The notes: generated by a model from the sequence alone, not told the origin. A stretch of 64,000 bases of DNA from Loripinus fragilis (GCA_964019695.1 OZ026525.1:60606253-60670252); one strand, 5' to 3'; shown: positions 1 to 11,125, numbered from the stretch's first letter. Translations and numbers: made by a program.

Positions 1-181
1 TCTCTGAAATGTAGTTGTTTATTTTCAATTGGAGAGCGGCAGCCATTTTGTTTTTTGAACGTCGTAACGTCATAGTCTAAATGCGCGAACCGTTATTAGC
101 TCGAAACATAATTTTTAGGAAAACATAATTATTATAAATACTGAATAAGAAAGAATAACGAAAGAAGTTGTAATTATAAGA

Positions 182-337
182 ATTGAAAGTTATTTTTCTG
201 TGTTTCACTGAGGTATGAAATGTCGTTTAAATTACATCTAATTTTAGCATGAAAACCAAAGGTTTTCATGCAAATTAGATGTAATTTTCCCAACATTTCA
301 TACCTCAGTGAAACGCAGAAAAATAACTTTCAATCTT
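182..337. mobile_element. Hairpin MITE, about 65-bp arms
   Basis: Two arms of about 65 bp (182-245 and 272-337) are near-perfect reverse complements, for example TTTCACTGAGGTATGAAATG against CATTTCATACCTCAGTGAAA. A small inner palindrome built on TGAAAACC/GGTTTTCA lies between them. No coding content. Foldback-type non-autonomous element; superfamily not assignable because no clear target duplication is visible. Confidence 0.7.
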
Positions 338-998
338 TAAATAACCGAAAGTTTTCAGGATTATTCCTGAATTTGTCTCAAAATACTGGATGGGGCAGAT
401 TATGATAGCTCTGATTTATTTACAGTTTATCTATTAAAATATTAAAAGCCAATTGACCATTTAACAATGTTTAGATGGCCCCTACATAAATCTTGCCAAC
501 CATGCCCCTGGGGTTCAAATTGGCAATGTTCCGAGGTCATTTGCTCCCATAGACTTGTAATAAAAAAAATGTAGGAAAAATTCTTCTGAAACCATGAGGC
601 CAACAGCTCATGTGAAAAATATAGGCTCATTGTGCCTCTTGTTGTTATTAATAAACTACTTAAGGCTGAATAAAAAATGAATTGTTTCTCAGTCAATGCA
701 AGATTTGTTTAAAACGTCCCGCATGATGTCATTTTATTGTTTTTAAAAAAAAAGCATTACCAGTTCAAAACCTCGTTATCGGTAATGGTCATGCGATGTT
801 GTGGTCCATTGTGGGTAATGTCGGGTTGTTTAATTATTCCCCCATCCATTTCCAGTAGAACGGGCTGATATTTTCTACTGTTTTTGTTAGTTTTCGAGCA
901 CCAACAGTGTAAGTTTTATACATCTGTGATGAAATCAAATCTACTTAATGTGCTTTTCCTATCAAGTTTTATGGCCTAACTTGAATTATACTCAAACG
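338..998. other. No recognisable feature
   Basis: AT-rich sequence without a convincing exon, RNA gene or repeat that I could match elsewhere in the window. Upstream APPBP2 exons are not visible here, so they probably lie beyond the left edge. Confidence 0.4.
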
Positions 999-1575
999 CC
1001 ATATTCTCACAGCATTCATATTCTCACGGTAAACCATTATTTCAGTAAAAATGAATCACCACACCATCTTTAAGTATTTTACATATGCAAATAAGTGAAC
1101 TGAAGGCTACAAACCACTCACAGAATAGACACTTCAAAAATGTTTAAGTTGTGAATGAAAAATATTTTTTATCACTTTACAATGCAAATGTCATCTGTCT
1201 CCCACCCATGTCATATAAATTTCATATTTCTCGAAATATTTTTAGTTATTCCCCACAGCTTTGACAGCTCATAGCGAGTTACATATTGCTTTTCATGAAT
1301 TTGAAGAGAACATTACATGACCAGGCCAGGAACTTCATGCAAGCCAAAAACAAACTAGTTACCGTGAGAATATGAAGTCCCAATTCAATGTGGCTGCCGT
1401 GTGGAGGTTGTGTTTACATTGGAAGCCAGATAGAAATTATAGGCTTCAACTGTCAATATATGATATGTACTGAAGGACTAGATAATAAGCTAACACATTT
1501 TATGATTGATTTGATTATATCTTCAGTAAGCATATAAATATTGATCACTGAACTGTTAGTACCGTGAGAATATGG
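999..1575. mobile_element. Possible inverted-repeat-bounded element
   Basis: The segment begins CCATATTCTCAC and ends GTGAGAATATGG. A second copy of the motif occurs internally on each side (ATATTCTCACGGTAA near 1019 and TTACCGTGAGAATAT near 1358). No transposase is visible. The pattern suggests a non-autonomous DNA element with doubled termini; the flanks show no clear duplication. Confidence 0.4.
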
Positions 1576-1852
1576 TGGACCAGGCTATATCTGATAAAAT
1601 AACTGTACAAGCACAACTTTTAAAAAATGTCGTTCTGATTTTCGTAAAAAAAAAGTTCCCACAAAGTTACTTGAATAAAAATAAAACCCTCCATGTTTTT
1701 CAAAAAATATGGCCTGAGAAACAATTCAATATTTTTATACCCCCCGCAAACTTTGTTTGTAGGGAGTATACTGTTTTCACGTTGTCCGTCCGTGCGCGCG
1801 TCCGTCCGTCCGTAACGCTTTGTTTCCTTAATAACTCGAAGAGTCATCGCTG

Positions 1853-2342
1853 GATTTTCATCAAACCTTGCAAACATGTTCATATATGCAAGACAAATAC
1901 TTTAGACAAAAAAGTAAGGGCTAGGGGCCAATTCTATTAGAGTTATTTCCCTTTGTAGTTCTAAATGGCTTTTAATATAATAGTGCTTTATGCTTATGCT
2001 ATTATAGGCCATACACTGATTTTCATCAAACCTTGCAAACATGTTCATATATGCAAGACAAATACTTTAGACAAAAAAGTAAGGGCTAGGGGCCAATTCT
2101 TTTAGAGTTATTTCCCTTTGTAGTTCTAAATGGCTTTTAATATAATAGTGCTTTATGCTTATGCTAATATAGGCCATACACTGATTTTCATCAAACCTTG
2201 CAAACATGTTCATATATGCAAGACAAATACTTTAGACAAAAAAGTAAGGGCTAGGGGCCAATTCTTTTAGAGTTATTTCCCTTTGTAGTTCTAAATGGCT
2301 TTTAATATAGTGCTTTATGCTTATGCTATTATAGGCCATACA
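1853..2342. repeat. 165-bp tandem repeat, 3 units
   Basis: The motif GATTTTCATCAAACCTTGCA recurs at about 1853, 2018 and 2183, a 165-bp period with over 95% identity by eye. It forms the first core array of the pearl-like element. Very low divergence implies recent amplification. Confidence 0.85.
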
Positions 2343-3400
2343 CGGGCCAATCAACTCCTACCACAGCATTTGATCGAACAATTTGATACTTTTCCTATAC
2401 AATGTAGACACATTGAACATATGCATGAAGGAGTTCAGTTCGGAAAAAATAATTTTTGACAAAATGACAGCTGTGAGAACTTAGACAATTTTTCCCTTAT
2501 AAGGTGTTTGTATATGCATAGACTGTGCCTTTATGGGCCGATCAACTCCTACCACAGAGTTTTATGGAGCAATTTGATACTCTGCCTATACAATGTAGAC
2601 ACATTTAACATATGCATGAAGGAGTTTGGTTTAGAAAAAATATTTTTTGACAAAATGACAGCTGTGAGAACTGAGACAATTTTTCCCTAATAAGGCTTTT
2701 GTATATGCATAGATGGTGCCTTCATGGGCTGATCAACTCCTACCACAGCTTTTGATGGAACAATTTGAGACTTTGCCTATACAATTTAAACACATTGAAC
2801 ATATGCATGAAGGAGTTTGGTTCACAAAAAATAATTTTTGACGAAATGACAGCTGTGAGAACTTAGACAATTTTTCCCTTAGTAGGCTTTTGTATATGCA
2901 TAGATGGTGCCTTCATGGGTCGATCAACTCCTACCACAGCTTTTGATGGAACAATTTGAGACTTTGCCGATACAATGTAGACACATTGAACATATGCATG
3001 AAGGAGTTTGGTTCACAAAAATAATTTTGACAAAATGACAGCTGTGAGAACTTAGACAATTATTCCCTTATATGGATTTTGTATATGCATTGATAGTGCC
3101 TTTATGGGCCAATCAACTCCTACCACAGCTTTTGATGAAGTAATTTGATACTTTGTCAATACAATGTAGACACAATGAACATATGCATGAAGGATTTTAT
3201 AAGTTTTGTTGAACTTAGACAATTATTCCCTTATATGGCTTTTGTATATGCATGGATAGTGCCTTTATGGGCCGATCAACTCCTACTACAGCTTTTGATG
3301 GAGCAATTTGATACTTTGCAGATACAATGTAGACACATTGAACACATGCATGAAGGAGTTTATAATTTTTGTTTGCACAGATTCTACTGAAATCTTCTTA
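2340..3400. repeat. 190-bp tandem repeat, about 5.5 units
   Basis: The phrase ATCAACTCCTAC recurs at about 2348, 2541, 2731, 2922, 3111 and 3274, giving a period of about 190 bp with the last unit shortened to about 163. Units share GACAAAATGACAGCTGTGAG. More diverged than the neighbouring 165-bp array, so probably older. Confidence 0.85.
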
Positions 3401-3729
3401 TCAAAACTAAGGTCTTCTTGTTCGAACTATAACTTGCCAAGTTTTTTCACTGACTCTTACTGTGCGGGGGGTATCTAATAAGCATTGCTTATTGACTTTT
3501 TTCATTTGACCTATCATTTTGTTTTTTTACAGGCAAATGTGCCTGTGTCATACTGATGACATATCTGTTTTCATACAGTTTATATTTGATTTGACCTCAG
3601 CTAAATTAAGCTAATCGGAGACCAATACGGTTGGGCTTAAGTCAATATTGATTGACCTTTGAACAATGCTGAAATCCATGTGATATAGTTAGCTAATAAT
3701 CTTTGATAGCACTGCTATATCCTTTTGTG

Positions 3730-3938
3730 TGTATCACAGTGGCTCAGTTGCTAGAGTGTTAGACTGGAGATCAAAGGGTTGCTAGTTCGAGACTCACAGG
3801 AGCCACTGTGTTGTGTTCTTGAGCAGGACACTCTATCTGCTGCTTAGTACTGGTTCAACCCAGGAAGACTGAAAATCGTCCTGACATGACTGAACAATTG
3901 TTGACTTGGATGTAAATCCTCAACACAAACAAACAAAA
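3730..3938 (+). mobile_element. tRNA-derived SINE (family 1) with 13-bp TSD
   Basis: A tRNA-like head shows an A box (GTGGCTCAGTTGCTAGAGTG) and a B box (TAGTTCGAGACTC). A shared body follows (CTTAGTACTGGTTCAACCCA, then CAGGAAGAC), ending in an (AAAC)n tail. The copy is flanked by the direct repeat ATATCCTTTTGTG at 3717-3729 and 3939-3951, a target-site duplication typical of LINE-driven retrotransposition. This is the most complete family-1 copy in the window. Confidence 0.9.
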
Positions 3939-4063
3939 ATATCCTTTTGTGACAATTATCTTATATTGCAGAAATTTGATCAATTTCTTTATTTTCTGGT
4001 ATGCTAGAATAAAAACGTGCATCAGATTAACCCATTGTATACTGGAAACCCCTTAACAGGTAC

Positions 4064-4136
4064 ATTGACAAACAGTGAAGACCCAGATGAAATGCAGCAT
4101 GATGCAGCATTTTATCTGGGACTACACTGTTTCAGG
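4064..4136. mobile_element. CAGTGAAGACCCAGAT hairpin MITE
   Basis: Near-perfect hairpin: ACAGTGAAGACCCAGATGAA pairs with TTCATCTGGGTCTTCACTGT-like sequence. The same hairpin occurs at about 10122-10196 and 14961-15036 with similar flanks (ACCCCTTAACAGG-like to the left, CCTGTGACCCCT to the right), so the real element is probably about 200 bp. This copy lies in the last APPBP2 intron. Confidence 0.7.
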
Positions 4137-4267
4137 TAAAAACAATCCATATCTTGATTTGGAAAGACAACCTGTGACCCCTAAAAATGTACAATCCCAT
4201 CCTTATAGCTTTTATCTGTATGGAAAATCCATCAGAATACATATGGTTTTTTTCTTTTTATTTTCAG

Positions 4268-4491
4268 GAAAGAAATTGTTTGGTGATGGATATAGTGGAT
4301 TGGAGTATGATTATCGAGGATTATTAAGACTTTATAGACAAGTAGGGAACCAGGCTAAAGCAGCAGAATATGCTGGTATCCTGCAACAGTGGAACCAGAT
4401 TCGTGATAGAAACAATGCTGTGGAGGTCAAACCCCTAGATTTTGTTGTGAATGTTTCATTAACGGATATTGTGAATTCGCAGTTTGATTGA
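4268..4491 (+). CDS. APPBP2: APPBP2-like protein, terminal coding exon
   Basis: APPBP2 (PAT1) is a TPR-repeat protein that serves as a substrate receptor for cullin-2 E3 ligases and binds the amyloid precursor protein tail. The exon follows a strong acceptor (TTTTTATTTTCAG, AG at 4266-4267). Its first two bases finish a split codon, then come 73 codons and a TGA at 4489-4491. The encoded KLFGDGYSGLEYDYRGLLRL and the later WNQIRDR match the end of animal APPBP2 as I recall it (KLFG..YSGLEYDYRGL, WN..RDR). The C-terminal tail after RDR is unlike vertebrates. No upstream exon is visible, so the preceding intron is at least 4.2 kb and runs off the left edge. No close AATAAA signal was found. Identification is by motif memory, not by search. 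Confidence 0.82.
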
Positions 4492-4652
4492 GATAATCTG
4501 TGTTTTAACCATGTAATTTAAGCCATACTATGTGATAAGTTACCTTTTCTTACTGCCCTTACTCTAAATATTCAGACAGGTTGGCCAAAGCTTCGTCATC
4601 TTGAGCAGTTTGATCATGGTTGACGCTATTTGGTATTCCATTACTACCTTTC

Positions 4653-4843
4653 ACTGAGCGCAGTGGCTCAGTGGTAGAGTGCTTGACTCAATACCGAAGG
4701 GCTGCGGGTTAGAGTCTCACTGTGGTGTGTCCTTGAGCAAGAACATTAATCCTACCTTAGTACTGGTTCAACCCAGGAAGACCCGTCCCTTTATAACTGA
4801 AAGATTGTTAATGGGATGTAAAGAATCAAATCAAAAAAAAATA
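4653..4843 (+). mobile_element. tRNA-derived SINE (family 1)
   Basis: Head GAGCGCAGTGGCTCAGTGGT, body TTAGTACTGGTTCAACCCAG, tail AATCAAATCAAAAAAAAA. Probably within the APPBP2 3' UTR or just downstream. Confidence 0.85.
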
Positions 4844-4966
4844 TCATCCTAGCCCACGCCTTCCATCAACCTGTATATCACATGCTCTTCTTACTGCATC
4901 TCTAGACTTCTCCACATGAGCAAATAGTGTCAACTCTGATCAGACTGCTGGAGCAGTCTGACTCTG

Positions 4967-5252
4967 ATCAGAGTCTGACTGGAGATCCAAGGGTCACGAG
5001 TTCAATCCCGGCCCGGTTCCATACTTTCGTGGAGATTGATCATGAAATAATTTCTACTTTCATCCTCCTCCCTTCCGCTGATTCATTCAAGAAGAATTGT
5101 TGTCGGTTACAAACGAAAGTATATACACGAATTACTGGTTTACAGCTTGTTCAAGCTTGCCCAGGAAAAAGTGTGGTTAGGTGAACTGACTGTCCCGCCA
5201 TGACCATAGCGGTCGACTTGGGATGTAAAGCAACAAAACAAACAAATAAAAC
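4967..5252 (+). mobile_element. tRNA-derived SINE (family 2)
   Basis: A second SINE family: B-box-like GTCACGAGTTCAATCCCGGC, then GGTTCCATACTTTCGTGGAG, a body with TTGCCCAGGAAAAAGTGTGG, and an A-rich tail AACAAAACAAACAAATAAAA. Related copies are at 50643-50963 (reverse) and 52040-52352. Confidence 0.8.
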
Positions 5253-5520
5253 ATTACTACCTTTCACACCTCATCAGGTTGTAAGAATTCCATTACTATT
5301 CAATTACTATTCCATTGCTATTCCATTTCTACCTTTCACACCTTATCAGGTTGTAAAAATGGACCTGCTGGAATGGGAGGATAAGCTCAGTGATACTAGA
5401 GCAGTCTGATCAGGGTTGAAACTATTTGCTATTACATTACTACCTTTCACACCTCATCAGGTTGTAAGAACGGACCTGCTGGAATGAGAGGATAAGCTCA
5501 TTGACGAGATGAGATGTGTG
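5230..5520. repeat. Degenerate local repeats
   Basis: CTACCTTTCACACCTCATCA recurs at about 5258, 5329 and 5440, and GGACCTGCTGGAATG twice. A related fragment at about 4634 (CCATTACTACCTTTCACT) suggests local tandem duplication broken up by the SINE insertions. No coding content recognised. Confidence 0.55.
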
Positions 5521-5667
5521 AATATTTAGGGTATATACAGAAACTTCATCGGTCAAATTCTATCAAGACATCATTTCCTGAACTCTTTGCCTGCTAGTGT
5601 CCTTTGGTGGTAACCTTTGCAAACAGTTTGGACCCAGATTAGGCTCGACAAATATCGGGCCTCCCGG

Positions 5668-5860
5668 CCTTTAGTTAAGAGTGCGTTCCAAAAAATAATT
5701 TTCTTATTTCTCAACCAAAACATATATTGTGGGTGCTCAAAAGAACCGTCTCAATGAGATGGTTCTTTTTAGCACCCAACATATATGTTCAAAACTGATG
5801 GATGAGAAAATATTTAAAATTTTACACTCAAATTTTTGTTCATCTAAACCTATGGGCCTC
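5668..5860. mobile_element. MITE family B (AAGAACCGTCTC hairpin)
   Basis: A central palindrome CAAAAGAACCGTCTCAATGA / AGATGGTTCTTTTTAGCACC is flanked by TTCTTATTTCTCAACCAAAA and GATGAGAAAATATTTA. The commonest small element in the window, with copies near 7929, 8850, 13726, 39580, 41084, 43050, 47788, 50098, 56375 and 62018. Confidence 0.75.
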
Positions 5861-6107
5861 ATCTGGATCCAAACTGTTTCCGGAAAGAATTCTTTTGAAA
5901 GAGTTGAATTTGAAAAAAATCAGCAGATGACTAGTGATAATGAAAAAATTCCCATCATGCAAAGAGTTAACCCTTAGCATGCTGGGTAATTATTCATGCT
6001 ATTGTTGTCACCTGCTGAACTTTTAAAAAAAAAAAAAATCGTGAACACTATAGATCAGAGTATCAAACAGTTTGGATCCATCTCAGGACCAACATTCTGT
6101 CGGTTCT

Positions 6108-6248
6108 CTCACCAGCGTCACTGCGTTGTGTCCTTGAGCAAGACACATTTATTCTAGCTTAGTACTGGTTCAACCCAGGAAGACCCGTCCCGCATAACTG
6201 AAAGATTGTTGAGTGGACGTAAAGAATCAAATCAAACAAACAAACAAA
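6108..6248 (+). mobile_element. 5'-truncated family-1 SINE inside a hairpin MITE
   Basis: Only the SINE body and tail are present (GTGTCCTTGAGCAAGACACA to an (AAAC)n tail). The direct repeat CTGTCGGTTCT flanks it at 6097-6107 and 6249-6259. Removing the insert restores the GATCAGGACCGAC hairpin seen at 13463 and 57084. Confidence 0.9.
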
Positions 6249-6582
6249 CTGTCGGTTCTGATCTGGGTCCAAACTGTTTACATGTAAGTTATCAGCGGAC
6301 AACAAAAGTCCGCACTAGCAAGGAAAGAGTTGATTGAGCCAGCCCATAAAAAGTCAAACGCAATAGAAACCAGTGAAGACATAGATGCTCCTGCACACCT
6401 TTTGAAATATCACAGACAGAAGTCAGCTGGCATCAATGTTATTGAAGGGAAGTAATTGGCTGTGTATTCAAGGTTTGTGATTGTGATTGCGGCATTTCTT
6501 GGTCATATTAACCCTTAAAGTGCCAATCACAACAAAAGTCGTCTGCTTTTCTCATCTGCTGAAATGTTTAAGAAGCCTCTAT

Positions 6583-6653
6583 GGCAAACAGTGTGGACCC
6601 AGATCAGACTGCTCCTATTGGAGCAGTCTGCTCTGGGTCCACACTGTTTGCTT
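6583..6653. mobile_element. Hairpin MITE (GTGTGGACCCAGATCAGACT)
   Basis: GCAAACAGTGTGGACCCAGA pairs with TCTGGGTCCACACTGTTTGC around a GGAGCAGTCTG core. Same hairpin superfamily as the AGTGAAGACC copies. Confidence 0.7.
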
Positions 6654-6774
6654 CTATACTTAATTTATCAGTAATGTTAGGCAATTATTTGCAGCAGACA
6701 ACTTCAGCAGAAGACATTTTCAGATGCATTTTTTTCTTGGCGCTTTAAGGGCTAACTTGCTTTCTTTATGACTG

Positions 6775-7885
6775 TGTAATCAAGCAATGTATTAGATAGA
6801 AGTAGCTAATTACTTAGTCAACATATTGCTTAGAGTAAGCTAATCAAGGATTGTGACTGTGTAATCAAGCAATGTATTAGATAGAAGTAGCTGATTACTT
6901 AGTCAACATGTTGCTTAGAGTAAGCTAATATCATGTATGTGCTTCTTGGAAGCTAAATGTATGTGTAATCAAGGATTATGACTCTGTAATCTAGCACTGT
7001 GTTAGAAAGAAGTAGATGATTACTTAGTCAATATGTTGCTTAGAGTAAGCTGATATCAAAGATGGTGCTTTTTTGAAGCTTATTGACTGTGTAAACAATG
7101 ATTATGACATTGTAATCAAGCGCTTTATTAGATAGAAGTAGCTGATTACTTAGTCAATATGTTGCTTAGAGTAAGCTAATCAAGGATTGTGACTGTAATC
7201 AAGCACTGTATTAGATAGAAGTAGCTGATTACTTAGTCAATATGTTGCTTAGAGTAAGCTAATCAAGGATTGTGACTGTAATCAAGCACTGTATTAGATA
7301 GAAGTAGCTGATTACTTAGTCAATATGTTGCTTAGAGTAAGCTAATCAAGGATTGTGACTGTAATCAAGCACTGTATTAGATAGAAGTAGCTGATTACTT
7401 AGTCAATATGTTGCTTAGAGTAAGCTGATATCATATAGGTGGTGCTTCTAGCAGTTAATTGGCTGTGTAATTAAGGATTGTGACTGTGTAATCAGAACTA
7501 GCTAATTACTGAGTCAATATGTTGCTAAGAGTAAGCTTATATCATATCATAGGACTTAGGTGGTGCTTCTTCGAAGCCTTTTGGCTATATAATCAAGGAT
7601 TGTGACTGGGTAATCAAGCATTGTGTTAGATGGAATTTGCTATTTACTTAGTCAATATGTTGCTAAGAGTAAGCTTATATCATATCATAGGACTTAGGTG
7701 GTGCTTCTTTGAAGCTTATTGGCTGTGTAAGCAAAGATTGTAACTTTGTAATCAAGCACTGTGTTAGATACCTAGTCAATATGGTACTAAGAGTAAGCTG
7801 ATATCATATTCTGCTTCTTAGAAGTTAAATCATGTCTTTGTAATCAAGGATTGTGACTTTGTAATCAAGCTTTGTGGTAGAAAAA
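6775..7885. repeat. 83-bp satellite-like tandem array
   Basis: TTAGATAGAAGTAGCTGATT recurs at exact 83-bp spacing at about 7211, 7294 and 7377, and less regularly on both sides (6791 to about 7630). Units contain TTACTTAGTCAATATGTTGC. The centre is nearly identical and the edges are diverged, as expected from unequal crossing-over. No coding content. Confidence 0.88.
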
Positions 7886-7928
7886 GAGCAAGCGGCCGGT
7901 ACAGTTATAGAAAAAAATAACTGATTAC

Positions 7929-8118
7929 CAGGCATTCAGTTAAGAGTGTGTACCAAAAAAATAATTTTCTTATTTCTCAACCAAAACATATGTTGTGGGT
8001 ACTCAAAAGAACCGTCTCAATGAGACAATTCTTTTGAGCGCCCAAAAGGATAAGTAAATATATACAATTTTACTCTCAAAAATTTTGTTTATCCAAAAAT
8101 TTTGTTAATCTAAACCTG
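7929..8118. mobile_element. MITE family B
   Basis: AAGAACCGTCTCAATGAGAC palindrome core with CTTATTTCTCAACCAAAACA on the left and GATAAGTAAATATAT-like sequence on the right. A half copy follows at about 8850-8945. Confidence 0.7.
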
Positions 8119-8171
8119 TTTGGTTACTGAATCATTATGTTTCTAAGATTAGGCTGATTTCTTGGACAGTA

Positions 8172-8362
8172 AGAAGCACAGTGGCTCAGTGGTAGAATAC
8201 TTCAGATCAAAGGGTCACTGGTTTGAGCCTCAATGAAGGCACTGTGTTGAGTCCATGAGCAAGACACTTTATACATGTGCTCTGCTTAGGGCTGGTTCAA
8301 TCCAGGAAACATCCAGACATGAATGAAAAATTGTTGATTGACATGTAAAGCATCAAATCAAT
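8172..8362 (+). mobile_element. tRNA-derived SINE (family 1)
   Basis: CACAGTGGCTCAGTGGTAGA head, TTGAGTCCATGAGCAAGACA body, tail CATCAAATCAA. Diverged copy. Confidence 0.8.
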
Positions 8363-8555
8363 CTTAGGTGGTGCTTCTTGGTAGTTTAATCAAATCTTTG
8401 TAATCAAGAATTGTTACTTTGTCCTTAATCACAAAAAAGCAAGCATCATGGTAGATAAAGTTATCTGGCTAGTATCGAATTATTATGTTACTAAGTCTAA
8501 GACAGTGCTTCTTGGAAGTTAAATAGAGTCTGTTTTAACTTAAGTCAGTTTATAT

Positions 8556-8840
8556 TGACGTCGCGTCATGGAGTGATATAACACCATTTATTAAAATCAA
8601 TAAACCATTAGTGGTTTACAGATTTTGGTAGTGTTATGAAATGACTCCCATAATAACGTCGCATATATATGGCAACATCTAGACGTTTTCATAGGGAAAA
8701 TGTAATTGCAAAATATTTCAATATCATATGGTAAATATAATCTAGCATTCATGCTCCATTACTATTGAATTCATCTACCATGTTGCGAAAAAATGGTAAA
8801 ATGCTCTGTAAGCCTTGCATTTAATCGCTTTTCCCCCAAC
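8556..8840. repeat. Interspersed repeat, second copy near 54790
   Basis: The sequence contains ATAATAACGTCGCATATA, CTAGACGTTTTCATAGGG and ATGTTGCGAAAA. Equivalent phrases appear in the same order at 54790-55110 (ATAATAACGTTACATAATGA, TTGACGTTTTCACG, TTGTTGCGAAAGA). Ends with a poorly conserved GTGATATAACACC-like inverted part. Unclassified, probably a DNA element. Confidence 0.55.
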
Positions 8841-9263
8841 TTGTTTGATAAATTCAATTCTTTTGAGTACCCACAACATATGTTTTGGTTTGAAAATAAG
8901 AAAATTAATTTTTTGGTACCAACTCTTTTAATTAAAGGCCATTAATATATACCTATAAATGATACATATTTCGAACTGTCTGTTTTCTGGCCATCTGATA
9001 CAGAAAGCCGGATCAACGAACTGAGGTTTTCTGATTCCATATCACTATCCTTTAAAACGAGGCTAACCTCAGTTACCTGTTTTGCGGTGTCATTAATTAA
9101 AAATAGAATTTCAAGTATGGAACCAGAGACGGAAAACTTGATGACGTAACATCAAGAAACGTAACGTAATGGGAAACTTTCTCGCAATTTTTTGGGATTA
9201 AAGACCAAAGCAAGTCATAAAATTAGAATAACGTCAGAAAAAGGTATATAATAAACATATTAT

Positions 9264-9426
9264 AATAATAGTAACTTGATCTGGCGTACAGTATCACGTC
9301 TGGTGGATGAGGCTATACCATTAGATCATCCTCGATGGTTCGCCTCACAGGTAATCCGTAAATCCGATGGTATGACCATCCACTGGATGTGATACAGTAC
9401 GCCAGCTCAAGTTACTATTATAATAA
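9264..9426. mobile_element. Inverted-repeat MITE, about 38-bp arms
   Basis: Left arm TAATAGTAACTTGATCTGGC then GTACAGTATCAC; right arm GTGATACAGTACGCCAGCTC then AAGTTACTATTA. The loop is about 85 bp and includes a smaller GATGGT palindrome. Confidence 0.75.
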
Positions 9427-9656
9427 TTAGTATGTGTGACACACATCCTCAACTTTTATCCATTACACATATTTTCCTGTTCCACCCAAATCATGTTTAT
9501 ACCAACACCGATTGACGGTAAAGACCCACAAGGGTTGATGCGTCGTTAAACACCAACCAACCAATCAATTTTTATCCTGTTAACCTGCAGCATTCCAGTT
9601 GTAAGCAGGCATTTTCATTCAGGGTGAAATACAGTGTAGATCCTGATCAGAATGGC

Positions 9657-9864
9657 TAGGGAGTGCAGTGACTCAGGGATAGAGTGCTTGACTCGAAACT
9701 GAAGGGCCGCTGTTTGAGCCTCAGTGGTGTCAATGTGTTGTGTCCTTGAGCAAGGCATATTGATCCTAGCTTTGTACTGGTTCAACCCAGGAAGACCGGC
9801 CCAACGTAACTGAAAGATTGTTGACTGGGATGTAAAGAATCAAATCAAACAAACAAACAAAAGA
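9657..9864 (+). mobile_element. tRNA-derived SINE (family 1) inside a hairpin MITE
   Basis: Head GAGTGCAGTGACTCAGGGAT, body TTTGTACTGGTTCAACCCAG, (AAAC)n tail. The flanks AGTGTAGATCCTGATCAG and CTGATCTGGATCTACACTG pair as the arms of the GATCAG hairpin family, so the SINE landed in its loop. Confidence 0.82.
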
Positions 9865-10121
9865 AGCTAGCTGATCTGGATCTACACTGTTATCTAAAGA
9901 GGGTATATCTGTGTTCAGCGGGACAAGAGTTTTAGTGATTGTTGACTCTGTGGATCAATCTGTTTTTACCCCAAATTAAGTTTTTAACCATTTGTATTCT
10001 GATTGATTCTCCCATACATATGGATACAATAAGTATGGGACTGCTCATTGTGTACTTTAAGGGGTCACAGGTAGAATCTTCTAAATTATGTATTTCTGTC
10101 CCTGAAGGTTTGTTTTAAATT

Positions 10122-10196
10122 TGGCAAATAGTGCAGACCCTGATGAAATGCAGTATAATGCTGCATTTCATCTGGGTCTTCACTGTTTGCCAAAGT
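10122..10196. mobile_element. CAGTGAAGACCCAGAT hairpin MITE
   Basis: GCAGACCCTGATGAAATGCA pairs with TGCATTTCATCTGGGTCTTC. Preceded at 10060 by AAGGGGTCACAGG and followed by a GGTTT tract, matching the inverted flanks of the copies at 4064 and 14961. Confidence 0.7.
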
Positions 10197-10925
10197 ACCT
10201 GTTTAGGAGTCTGCAGTATACAATGGGTTTATATTATGTGTAAGTGTTTTTGTATGTTCACCTGTCATGCAGCTAAGCGTAAATAATGTATGATTGCTGT
10301 CTTAGTATGTCTAACAAGATGTTTTTCTTGAAATTGGTGCTTAACTTTTAACACAGCAGCCATTCTAGCTCAGCCTCTATGTTAACACTGTGCAATTTCA
10401 AAGAGGGGGGTCCACCAAAGAAACAGCTAACAGTGGTGTAGCCAGAAGCTGAAAAAGTTACACACATCAAAGGGAGACTACTGGATCAAGCAGTGATTCT
10501 CTTCAACTGCATCCCTTTTCAAAATGGGAAAAGAAAGGAAAGAATTTGCACCCAGAGGGTGCGAGTTCTTTCCTTTTAGAGCAGTTCCTTATGGTTTTAC
10601 CACATAAGGCGAACTCCCTTGAATGTTACTATTTTTAGTACACATAATTGTGCGTAACTGCGTAACGAGAGCTGCGCCAATAGCTAAAGTATAGCCTTGC
10701 CATTCAAGATGCAGATGGATTACAAAGCACTGCAATGCAGTCCCTTTATAACATTTTTTGTGGTCCATATTATGTTACATGTAAATTGTGTTACAAAGTG
10801 ACAATTTTACAAAGGAATTATATGAAAACGGTCATCATCATTTACCTACAATTTCTTAGTAAAACTACATGGAAAAAAATTTGGGATTTACTGAAGATAT
10901 GCAAGTTCTTTGAAATACACACAAC
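10197..10925. other. No gene seen; small hairpin at 10533-10577
   Basis: Nothing recognisable except a hairpin whose arms GGAAAGAATTTGCACC and GGTGCGAGTTCTTTCC flank a short loop. It is not a MITE family found elsewhere in the window. Confidence 0.4.
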
Positions 10926-10930
10926 ACTGA

Positions 10931-11125
10931 GAAGTACAGTGAATTAGTGGTAGAGTGCTCAAATTGAGATTGAGGGTCACTACTTCAAGCCTCACCAAAA
11001 GTACTGTGTTTTGTCCTGGAGCAAGACTTGATTCACTGCTCAATGCCAGGTCAACCTGGGAAACTTCCCTACATGACTGAAATATTGTAAACTGGGACGT
11101 TAAGTGAAACGGTGAAACACAAAAC
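10931..11125 (+). mobile_element. tRNA-derived SINE (family 1), diverged
   Basis: Degenerate head AAGTACAGTGAATTAGTGGT, body TTTTGTCCTGGAGCAAGACT and GGTCAACCTGGGAAAC, tail with GTGAAACGGTGAAACAC. Older than the other copies judging by divergence. Confidence 0.7.

Larger units (their letters stand above)
1737..3475. mobile_element. Pearl-like element with tandem cores
   Basis: Starts ATACCCCCCGCA and ends TGCGGGGGGTAT, short inverted ends that bracket a simple GTCCGTCCGTCC tract (about 1787-1813) and two tandem arrays. Short ends, a microsatellite-like tract and a core of about 160-190-bp units match the layout described for bivalve 'pearl' elements, thought to be non-autonomous and rolling-circle related. 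The match is by architecture only. Open frames inside are shadows of the repeats. Confidence 0.65.

Noticed and set aside
1853..3400. CRISPR-like array
   Set aside because: Units of 165-190 bp without unique spacers, inside a eukaryotic pearl-like element.
3730..3810. Functional tRNA gene
   Set aside because: The A and B boxes belong to a SINE with a long non-tRNA body, a tail and flanking target-site duplications.
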